Below are positions 39,047 through 50,100 of a stretch of 64,000 nt of DNA, one piece after another; the stretch's first letter is position 1; each line of letters begins with the position of its first letter. This stretch comes from Klebsormidium nitens (taxonomy: Eukaryota > Streptophyta > Klebsormidiophyceae > Klebsormidiales > Klebsormidiaceae). The notes beneath the pieces were generated by a model. It did no database searches. It was not told the origin of the DNA and saw only the letters and a list, made by a program, of their open reading frames with translations. The position numbers and the translations under genes were made by a program. Location of the stretch: the NCBI GenBank assembly GCA_000708835.1, contig DF237142.1, positions 88,537 to 152,536 on the forward strand, read 5' to 3'.

Positions 39047-41197
39047 CTTCTCACTGCAAAGAGTCTTGGCGTCAGAAATGCACTTGGGGTACCTTATGTT
39101 GATCAAGCGCTTGAGATCGGGAGATGTTGCCAGTCTGGTCTTGGGGCCGCACACGCATCGGCTGTGTGCCCTTCGTAGTAAGCTGCGGCTACCACACCTC
39201 GTGGGGGACGATCGGTGGATTCAAAGAAGGCCCACTTGTAGAGAAGACGGGTCGTCCGAATGGGTCCTTCGAAGTGGGGCTGTCTTTGACGGACCTGCTG
39301 TTAGTGTTTCTTCTTGTATAAAGACGTTTTTCTATGCTTTTGTAAAGCTTTATTATTACCCATCTCCTTTCAAAGCCAAACATCTTGTGTGATTCCAGAC
39401 ATGCGGCTGATATTGCATATCATCGGTTGGTATGACTGCCACCGATCCGACGGTGTGCGCGACACGAAGAACTCAGAGTGATTTGCTAGGTTTCCTGTGG
39501 CATGGCCAGTCATAGGAAAGCTATGATCGTTCAAGTTTGTTGCAGCGCTCAATAACGGCTAGATGATCATCTCCACGTCGTGCATACGTATGCTCACTAG
39601 ACAACAATTGCAGGACAATGAAATCATGCTTAAGGGGTCTCAACTTTGAACATGCCGGTCAATGCAATTGCATGATTTGGTGTTCAGCTTGTGCCAAGTG
39701 ACGTTGCTAGAGCTTAACTACTCAACTTTCAAGCTTTTGGTAGTTATGTCGACTCAGGTTGAAAGCGCGCGGGTTACGGTATGGGTTACGGTATGGACTC
39801 TGCAAATGAATGGCATGACGAATCCCTTGAACTATGACTCTGAGCTTAGATCATGCACCGAGCTCGAGCTAGCCGTCCAACCTCAGGCCATTTGCGCACT
39901 GAGTCCAGTGGTCGGCATGCAATAATTTAAGGCGGCACGCGCCGGTCACTTCATATATGTCAAGCTGCATGAGGTGATAATGTTGTAAATATGTCTGGTG
40001 CTAAGATCGACATCCTACAAGTCCGGTCTGGCTCGAGGCATACACGTGTGCTGCATGATGCAGTTTCTCTCAAATACGCCTTATAGCCAATAAGGCCATA
40101 TAGGCGCTTCTCATGGCACACAAATGTTTTGGAGTGTTCAAGTGAGTTAGTACGCCAGCTAAAATCGATGATTACACTACCTACCCTATTAGGATATAGA
40201 GATGCAGATGCCGGCAGCCTCACATTCACCGCGCAAGCTAGGGATTATATTCCACTTAAACAGTCGACATGAGAAGGCCAATCAAATTGTTCTATCTGTC
40301 AGATTCTCTATTTTCAGTGTATGCACGCTAGACTGCTCCTTATTTGAGAGACAGCTATCACTTCTTCAAGATCGTGAGAGCATCCGCGAATCAAGCCTAC
40401 ATATGCGGCTAGGCGCGTTCACTGGATTAGCATGGCCCGGCGCCGGGCGCTCTGGGGATGGTCAGCACCGCGTATGCAACCGCAGCCTATGATAATGCAA
40501 TGTCCAAGTGGATTCTTGGTGAGATGTCGAGCTGCAGCAGAGAATAAGCTCCTGGAATTCATCTGACCGCCCCAAATACGGTCTGTAAAGTCCACCAATA
40601 TAAGTCATCAACCAAAGTGGAGGCTCACCAAGTTGAGCCCCTCTCACGAACTCCTGATCTCAAGGATGGCATGGATGACCACATGGCCAGCACACTCCGG
40701 TATTGCCGGTCACTACGACCGTTCTCTAATATAGAAACTCCACCTACCCAAGCTTTCTGATCATACCGTACTACAAAACACACTGTTACCTATGCTCGCC
40801 GAAGCTCTGCAACCACTGCCTCCCCGCACGAGCTCAAGCTTTGACGCCGAAAGCCTTTGACGTCGCAACAGGACGGCTCTACCTCTATGGCAACACTGAC
40901 GTCAGCTAATCAAGACGAAACAGGCGCCCTTCCGATCGGCAAAGGTAGAGTACACAACGCTAACCGCTGTTTCCTAAGTCTGCTGACGCCATTTTCAGAG
41001 TCTGCTGGCGCGGAATAACTCTCAATTTAGTGTTGGGTTAGGCTACGTTACACTGCATCAGTTCCCCGGGCTCATATAAACAACATCCTTAACCCAACGG
41101 CAACATGCTCCGTACCGTACCCACCCGAAACCCCCATCCCATCCGAATCGACGTAGCGGGTTTCAACGTAAAATCAGTATCGTGCCTGGCGTGGCAA
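39047..41197. other. Intergenic between convergent VPS32 and cyclase-opsin genes
   Basis: These 2.1 kb have no recognisable gene. A short tandem GGTTACGGTATG occurs at about 39771-39795, and two palindromic or near-palindromic GACGTC sites lie near 40860-40905. Frames are short and unlike known proteins. Confidence 0.5.
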
Positions 41198-44100
41198 CTA
41201 GTGCGGCGTGCGGGCCTTGAATGCTTCCAAGATCCGCATCCGCGCGCCGAGGGGGTGCACGCCCACCTCCTTGAGCTGCTGCAACGTCAGGCGCGACAGC
41301 ACCGCCAACGTCACCTCCTCCTGCCAGCGTGACGGCAGAATGACGTCAGCGAAGAGCAAAACAGTCTCGCGTGCGGACCTCGTTCTGGCAGCGCCGCGAA
41401 CGATGCCGGTCAGCAAGGTTGGCAACACGATCTGAAGTGATAATCAACGGTGGTCATGATAGGCCTCGTGTGACACTTCCTATTTGCCGTGGTAGAACTG
41501 AAAAGCCGGTGGAGGCCGGAGATATAATGGAAATGATCTTAGGTACATCCTTCAATGAATTTCTACGGCGAGGCTTCAAACAGAAGTATGCTGCTCAGGG
41601 TAAGTTGTTAGCGAGACGAGCCATGTATCTGATCTCCGCCAGCTCAAAAGAAACATCCGAAAGACCGACTCGAGATACTGGTGGCAGATGATCAGACAGC
41701 AACCGTGCAGTTTCACGAAGCATGGCCACTGGGAGCAAGGTCGCCCCAGAAGAAGGCAGCCTTAACAGAGTGCTATAATGATCTCCCATCTCAGGGGCAC
41801 ATACTTGCAATCGCACCTTTTCGACAGCTTCTTTTCCACTTCTAAGCAACTTACGAGGGGGGCTGAGATGTTACCAAGGGGCCGACAGACCGGGGTTCCG
41901 CTGTAGCGAGACGGAACCACTTTAAGATAATCGGGCCAACTTTATTATTGTTGGCTTTCATCGCTCTCACCTGCTCCAGCGTGTCCAGGTAATGTCCGAG
42001 CCCGAGTCCCGTCAAGAACCGCGCAATCTCGCCGGGCGCGTCCCTGCCGCCGGCCAAGTGTCCATTTCCGGACGCGTCCGCCAGCCTGGCACCGTTCGCG
42101 CCCCGCGCTTGCAGGTCGTCGCCCTCTGCTGACGTCACCTCGGGCCGATAGCGGTCGAACCCGGGCGCGCCGCCGGTGTACGTGGATTCGAAGCTGGACC
42201 AGCTCCCGCTGCTCACGTCACTGGCCACGTCAGCCCAGCCACCGGGCGGGGCCCGGGCTTCCGAGCGGTCCCTCTCGTACCGCGCAGCGACGCCGTCCTC
42301 GGAGTAGCTGCGCGTAAGCTCGAGCTGCCACGGGAAGCCGGCCACGTGTCGGCCCTGGATTGGAAGGCTGGAAGCCGCTGCGCCGGGGTATGCGGGGTCC
42401 GATGCGAACCGCGACTCCTCTCTCGCCCAGCCGTCGTCGTGCGCGGCAAACTCCGTGAAAGCCATCCTGCCCCGGGGCGAGCGCGACCCCCCGGGGGACG
42501 TCTTCCCGGACGAGTCCCGCGAAGCCTCGTCCAGGGGAATCCCCCGCGCGGGCACTCTCCAGGGACCCCACCCCGCTCCGCGCAGGGGGCTGGCCGACAG
42601 TGAGCGTTGCGCGCGGTCCTGCCCGGAGGGGCTCCCCCGCGAGGACGAGATTGAGGACGTGGAGCCGCGCGGCGTCCCCAGGTGACTCAGCACCTGCTCG
42701 GTGATCGCCTCCGTCAGCCGCTCCAGCGTCGCCGCGTCTAGTTCGACTCCCTCCGCCAGGCGCGGCTTGGCAGGGACCTTGATGCCGCGCGCGGCCGCCA
42801 CGGCGGCCGCGGCCGCGCGCGTTTGCGAGCTGAGCGGGTCCGGAACCGGGCGCTCGGGGGCGCGATGCTCAGGAGAGCGGTCTTGGCTGGACCCCCCGGG
42901 GGAGACTACCGACGTCTTGCGCCGTTGTCCCGGCTGTTGGGCGAGCGCCTCGGCCTTAGTCCGCTGCGCCGGTGAGCCCGTCGGTTGGGGAGGCGGCGCG
43001 CCTGGGGGGCTGTTCCGCTCGGGCAGCCACTGGCTGACGCTGCGGCGATGCGCTGCGTGGGCGGAACTCGTTGCGACGCGCAGCGGAGCTGGAGCGAAGT
43101 CTGTGTACCTACGGGGCGACCTCTCTGGGCTCCTGCTGCCGTCTTTTTTCGCTGTGAGGGGAGCAACCTGCTCGTCGTCGCTACTCACGCCTTGGTCGTT
43201 CGACAGCGTTCCGTTCGCTTCGGTTCCGGTTCCGTTCTCGAGACTCGGCTTAGTAACCACAGGGAACTCTTCTTCGACGTTCGCCATGCTCCTGTCAGCT
43301 AATGGCAACGCCAGTGGCTTGACCTCCTCTTCCAACCGGGTTAAGTTCAGGGGGATCCCCGCAATGTCCGGGCGCGGCTTCAGCGGGCTCGGATCCCGCC
43401 CTGACCACCGGGGCTTTCTACCGGGCTCTCCTACTCTCCCACAAACTTGCTGCTCCACGCCGGGGGGTGCTCGGTCGTCCTGCCCCGGGCGCAGGTGCGA
43501 GAACCCCTTGTCATGTGCCGGGTCTGCAACAGGGCCCCCGACCGGGGGATCCCTCTCCTCCAAAGACGACCGCTTGGACCCTTCCGGCGTCTCGAAAGAC
43601 GGCCGCTTGGAGCCCTCGGGAGTGCCCGAGTTGCTGACGTCACGGCTGTGCGGGTCCGAGAAGCCGCAAGAGGAGGCGGCCAGGCACACCAGCTCCGTGC
43701 GCGACACGCGCGAGTACTGGCGGAGACTTCCGGACGCGCCCAACACGCCGCCGCCGCCAGCCGCGGGGCCCTCGAGGGCCGCCGCCAGGTTGCGTTGCAC
43801 CATCACGGGCAGGCTGCGCGGGGGGGCCTGCGCGGACAAGGTGCCGACAGGCTGACGTCAGCGGCTGGCATGGCAGCAGAGAGGCTCTGAGGGGTGTGTC
43901 CTTCCCAACACAGTCAGCAGAGAAGTGACTAATAAATGGAGCCATTGGACGAGGAACGAAGTGAGACAGAAGTGAGTCACAGCGAAACTGGAAAGGTACG
44001 GAGATCGGAAGATTCAAGCGCACCAAGAAGACATTGGAAGAGACACCGTTTCGGGCGCACGAAGGTGCGCACTATTATCGTACGATGTTTGCTAAAACAG

Positions 44101-47100
44101 GCGATGCTGAAGGGTAGCATGGCGCCGCATCTGCCGCCCGCAGGTTCTTTGATATCAAACCTAATAAACCAAACACGGCGGATATACCTTCTCCGTTGCT
44201 TGTTCCTCCTTTCGCTTCTCCTCCCGCTTGGGTGCCCCGCGGCTGACGTCATCAGTCGACGGTGGACTCTTCTCAGCCGTTGGTTTCGTCGTGTGTGCTT
44301 TGACTTCCGAGTCCTTTGCACTTGGCGTTTCCTTGGCGAGAGACGTCTCCGCCGGGCGCCCAGCACGTTCAGATTCCGCCTTCGTCCGGCTTCCGTCCGC
44401 TGCCGGCACACCCGCGGGCGCCGTGCCTCTCTCCGGCGGCCCCCCGTCCTCGTGCGGACCGTCCAAATCGGATATGATGCTGGTGTCCGACAGCCGCCGG
44501 ACGTAGCTCCCCGGGTCGCTGCCCAGCATCATCTTCAGGTGCTCCATCCGGGTGTCCTTGGCGGCCGGCGGTGCGGCCGCCTTTCCGGCGACCCCGAAGC
44601 CGACAATCGGGGCAGCGGGGTCGCCTTTCGCACCGGATATGGAGGGCGGGCGCTTTAACACCCAGGCCGTCTTGCCGACCTGCACGAACTTGGTGCTGTG
44701 GAGCTCCAGCTTCGGGCTGCCGTCGCTCACGCGCCGCTCGCTCTCACTTACGGGCGTCGACCCCAGGGATCCCCCTGCCGACGTGGACCGCACGCTCGGC
44801 TTCGGGCTCGGCGTCCCGTTTGCGGGTGCCGGAGACATCCCCTCCAGGGAGGGGCTGGACTCGGGGTACGCCGCTTGGAACGCCTCCCGGTTGATGAGCA
44901 CTTTCAGGTCGGGGGACGAGTAGCTGCGCGAGAGGGGGGAGCGGATGCGTGGGGACGCCGGGTGGAGCGGCCCCCCCGGGGGAGTGATGCGCAGGCTCGT
45001 GAAGCGCGCCCGGGCGGACGCGTCCGCGACCGGGGACACCCCCGGCGGCTCATCGGCCGCGAGTTTGGAGCTTGGCTGAGTCCCGGGATCCTGCACCGGG
45101 GGCCTCTTATCCACTTCTTGCCGCAGCGGCGGAACAGGTTCGGAGCTTGCCCGGATCCGGGAGTCGGAAAGCCTGTTTTCTGTTTCGCTCTGGGCCGGCG
45201 CTTTCTCTTCGGCGCTCTTCTCGCCGTCCTCCTTCCCTTTGTCCTCGGGGACGCGTCCCCCGACCGCCATNTCCAGCCACCANCCCGTACTCGCCGACGG
45301 TCCCCGGTCGCGTCCCCGGACCGTCGACGTCGCGGCGCGGACTCCGTGCGCGCGAGCGCGTTTCGNNNNNNNNNNNNNNNNNNNNNNNNNNNNNNNNNNN
45401 NNNNNNNNNNNNNNNNNNNNNNNNNNNNNNNNNNNNNNNNNNNNNNNNNNNNNNNNNNNNNNNNNNNNNNNNNNNNNNNNNNNNNNNNNNNNNNNNNNNN
45501 NNNNNNNNNNNNNNNNNNNNNNNNNNNNNNNNNNNNNNNNNNNNNNNNNNNNNNNNNNNNNNNNNNNNNNNNNNNNNNNNNNNNNNNNNNNNNNNNNNNN
45601 NNNNNNNNNNNNNNNNNNNNNNNNNNNNNNNNNNNNNNNNNNNNNNNNNNNNNNNNNNNNNNNNNNNNNNNNNNNNNNNNNNNNNNNNNNNNNNNNNNNN
45701 NNNNNNNNNNNNNNNNNNNNNNNNNNNNNNNNNNNNNNNNNNNNNNNNNNNNNNNNNNNNNNNNNNNNNNNNNNNNNNNNNNNNNNNNNNNNNNNNNNNN
45801 NNNNNNNNNNNNNNNNNNNNNNNNNNNNNNNNNNNNNNNNNNNNNNNNNNNNNNNNNNNNNNNNNNNNNNNNNNNNNNNNNNNNNNNNNNNNNNNNNNNN
45901 NNNNNNNNNNNNNNNNNNNNNNNNNNNNNNNNTCGGCCCCGGCGAGCGGCGGGCCGACCGGTCGTGCTGAGGCGAGCGGCGGTCGGGGGCCGTCCTTCGG
46001 GGAGGTCGGTGAGAATCGGGCGACCGACCCCGCGCGCTCCAGCGGCGGCGCGGCCGCGGCGTCGGCAAGCAGCGCGCGGTGTGCGAGCTCCCACTCGCCG
46101 TGCTTCAGCAAGTACGTCTCCATGGGGCCCTTGCCCTTGATGTGCCGCCGGGGCACCTGCAAACATGACAGCAAAAACTAAGGGCGCTAGAAAGCCAAAA
46201 AGCCAAAAGTGTTAAATGAAGCGTTGTCGCACAAGTTCTGCGCCGATTTATGCTCAAAATTGTGGAGGCTGCCTTCAGCCTCTGAATAGACTTTACGACC
46301 GGGGAAATGGCCGGAAGAAGTGCTTACTAACGTTTCTTACGCCGACAAGGCCCACCGTAGATCTATAAAATCGCCGCTCGATCAAAGAGTTGTGAAACGG
46401 CGGGCGCACGGCGCAGAAGTCAGGTACCTCGGGCGCATACGCAAACGTCGTACGATCGCTGGTTTTTCTTTTCGGGGGTCCAAGGATTTGAAGTTACAAG
46501 CATCATGCTGCGGCTCACGGTTGCGAAGTCGAAGAGGTGCTTGGTGAGGTCGTGCGTGGCGGGGCTGCAGTGCACGGCCTGCGCGTAGCCGTTGCTCTCC
46601 ATGCGGCTCGCCGTGTTCACCGTGTCGCCGAAGAAGCAGTACCGCGGACACTTGACGCCGATCACGCCTGCGCGGCGCGGCCAAAACCGGGTTAGCAATG
46701 CTCTAACAAGTGAAATTGCTGAAGTGGCGCATGGGAAGAAAGTGTGCCGCAACACTTGACGTCGACCACGCCTGCGCGGCACGGCGGGAAGCTACGTCAA
46801 CAAGAAGGGAGTGCTTGGATAGATTCGACGTATGAGGAGAAAGGATTGTACCGCGGCAAAGTCCACAAAATCAGAGGCAACCCTAAATACTCGAGAAGAC
46901 CGGCAACCCCTACATCAAGAAACCCCCGGGCTCAAAGAATCCAAAAGCTCCGAGGTAACAAAAACCGAGGAGCCGAGACCGCGGCGGCGCACCTGCGTAT
47001 GCTGGCCCGGAGTGCACCCCGATTCGGATGCGCACCGACTCGCGCTGGTTGGGCTGCTTGATGGCGTGCACGAGCGCGAGCATGTCCATCGCCATACGCA

Positions 47101-50100
47101 GAACGCGGCCCGCGTGGTCCGCCGCGCCGTCGTGGCCCGCCACCACCATGTACGCGTCGCCGATCGTCTCCACCTGGCAAGGGTTGAGGGTTTAGAACTT
47201 CGGGATTAGGGATTGGGGTTACGTGAGCATCCTGGGCTTGAAGCGCTATTGTGGCCCGCCAAAAGCCATGTACGCGTGACGATGTTTACGGGGTCAGAGT
47301 TTAGGATTCGAGCTTTCACATAGGGGTCTCAGGAGGTGTCGGAATCTGTCAGTCCAGTTTGAGGATCTGGGGCTGAATGCGTGGTCATGGCCAGCCACCA
47401 CTCTATACGCGTCCCCAAAGCGGACCAACGCCTCCTTGTGCTCGTGTGCTGGGCCCTGATTTCGCCACTAGCGGCGATCAGATTGGCAGGAGCAACCTTA
47501 GTACTCTGCACAACGAGCCTGGGGAAAAAGGTAAGGAGAGCAAGGCGGAAACAAGAACGCAAGAAGATGAAAGGGCGCGGAAGACGCCGTGGTGGCGGGT
47601 GTACCTTGTAGACGCCGTGCTTGTCGACGAGCTCGTCGAAGCCGGTGAACATGTCGTTGAGCATGAAGATGAGGTCAGCCGTGCGCGAGCAGCCCGCGAT
47701 CTCGGTGAAGCCCACGATGTCGCTGAACAGGATCGTCACCTGCGCGCAGCACACGGGCCGGGACGACGATCAGGGGTTCGTCATTCAGAACCATTTCAAA
47801 GATTGTGAACTCAAGGGCGCCGAACGGACGGATACCTGTAACGTTTACTGAAGTAATTAGCGTAGAGAAGGCGAGAAAGCTTGGCCACGCCCTGAAGGGG
47901 CGAGTGACGGTGTGAAGTTCAAATCAGGAGCGCTTAACATTTGATCTTTCAGAAGGAGAAATGCGGTGGAAAGAGCATTTGCGGAGTTGTGAACAGTGAT
48001 CATCTCCGGCCCCAATTGAACGGGGGCCATGTTTTATTCTTAGAAAATAAGAGAAGGTATCACTGTTCACAGGGCGGAAGCCGCTCCTCTCTAAACCTAA
48101 AAGGCGCGACTTGTGCCACAGCAAAGCTTCTGAGCTTTTGTGATTAGCCGGCTGGGGTGCGCGACACGGGCTAGCGAGGACTCGAAATTTCCGACTCAAT
48201 CGCGTCAATGATAGTTACCATCTGAAACCTTAGAAACGCGAATTAAAAGAGGCGAATCAAGAAGAGGAGTCGATGAAAAACGCTCTGCGCCCCGTGCGAG
48301 GAAGTCGGTGTGAGTCTGCGGCCGATATTGGAAGACCGGCTCAATACCGTCTCAGAAACTTTCGTTTCCAATTCGAAGTTGAAGCTGACAGATAGCAAGC
48401 TCCAGCGAACAGAGGTTTGTCTGCTCCACGCGCGCACCTCGGGGTGGGAGTCCGCGATGAGGGACTGGCCCGAGTTGAGGCGGTGGATGATGGACTCGGG
48501 CAGCATCTTCTTGAGCAGCTGGTAGCTCTTGGCGGCCTCCATCTCCACCTTCCACAGCTTCTTGATCTTCAGCTGCGTCTCGATGCGCGCCAAGATCTCC
48601 AGCCGCTTGAACGGCTGTGCAACGAAACCGGCACGCACAGTAAGTAGAGGTGGGACAAGGCTCGAAGCAGAATGTCAGACTGTTCAATAATGGTGACCAA
48701 ACCAGGAATCAAGTAAAAGAACACTGAGCTTGAGGCGCTTTCCCTGCGAGGGTTCGGGCTTTTCGGACGCTCCATTCAGTACTCAAAGCTGCTGTACGTC
48801 GCTAGAACACCATGGTCGTGAAGAATCAGCGACCCAAACTTATGACTCCCTTTCTCCACGAAGCAGCAAAGGCACGCCCGCAAGTCAGACTGGAGTTCCT
48901 GTCGCGACGGGACGCTGGATAAAACAGAGATACCGCGTTCTTTGGCTCGTTCTGCCGCAATGCGGTTCTCTTGCCCCTGCCTCTCGCAAATCACTCCGGA
49001 AGGTTTCAAACGTGTGCATGGCAAAACGCGCGGGATACTCGAGTCCAGTTGGTATTTGCGCGCTTGCCTTGGTGAGGTAGTCGTTGGCCCCCGCCTTGAG
49101 CCCCTCCACGATGTCCCCTTCCTGGCTCTTGGCGCTCACCATGATCACCGGGAGCGCGCTCGCGGGGAACATCTGCCGCACCTTGCGGCACACCTGCAGC
49201 ACGGCACGTGGCAACATCAGCGACGGCCACGCGGCAAACGAAGCCAAGCACTGGGAACGCGGGAACAAGACGTAAAGCTGGTTCAGATTTCGGACGAGTG
49301 TGTTGCACTGAAGCACTTAACTTCCCATAGTGCCTACCTTTCCTCAACCAGGTCTATGTGACATTTGTCGGACAAACGAAAGAATGAAAGGCTTATACAA
49401 AAGTGGCCGCAGACCGACATCCTTTATCACGTTCCGATTCCAGTTACCGTTGCCACATCCCTGACGACTAAAAGCTGGGAGTTCTCCCCGAGAATTCACT
49501 AAAGGTCCCGGGCTTGAGGGTGTCGGGTTCACAAAGTGAAAATATTGAGCAATCTAAAGGTTTAGGGTTCTCGCAGTTCAGGTTTCTGGAATGCTGCGGC
49601 GCGCACCTCGTATCCCGAGATGCCCGGCATCGAAACGGGGCAGAGGGAAAAGGTTAGGGCAAAGGCAAGCTTATGGGTCAGAATTTTAGGTTTTAGGTCA
49701 ACGTTCCCGAGATTAGGCTTCCCTTTCCATGATGTTAACGATAAAGGCGCGCACCTCGTATCCGGAGAGGCCCGGCATCATGACGTCCAGCAGGATGAGG
49801 TCCGGCGTCGTGTCGCTGCGCTCCAGGTACGCCAGCGCCTCCATGCCGTCCATCTTCTTCGTGATCTGCGCCAGCAGGAGCGCACGTGACGTCAGCAGAA
49901 AGGCACAATGACGTCAGTGGAACGGGACCCGGAAGCGCGGCGCAGGAGTTCCCTCGGTGCGGTGCACTAGCGCCAGGGATGAGAATCGAAACGGCTCTCC
50001 AAAATAACCATTGTTAGACTGCAAAGGTCTGCCACGGAGTTTGTTCTCGAAACCGGGCAAGGTCGCAGAAAACTCCGCAACTGGTTGCAAATTTACGACG

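Noticed and set aside
42701-43855. 384-codon open frame on the plus strand
   Set aside because: It is the antisense reading of the GC-rich disordered tail of the cyclase opsin. It has no motif, and the minus frame ends in a real SAM domain.
44161-46181. Several 240-480-codon frames running through the N block on both strands
   Set aside because: Their length comes from N being read as open. Only the minus-strand frames joined to cyclase exon 21 and the exon ending at 44188 are supported.
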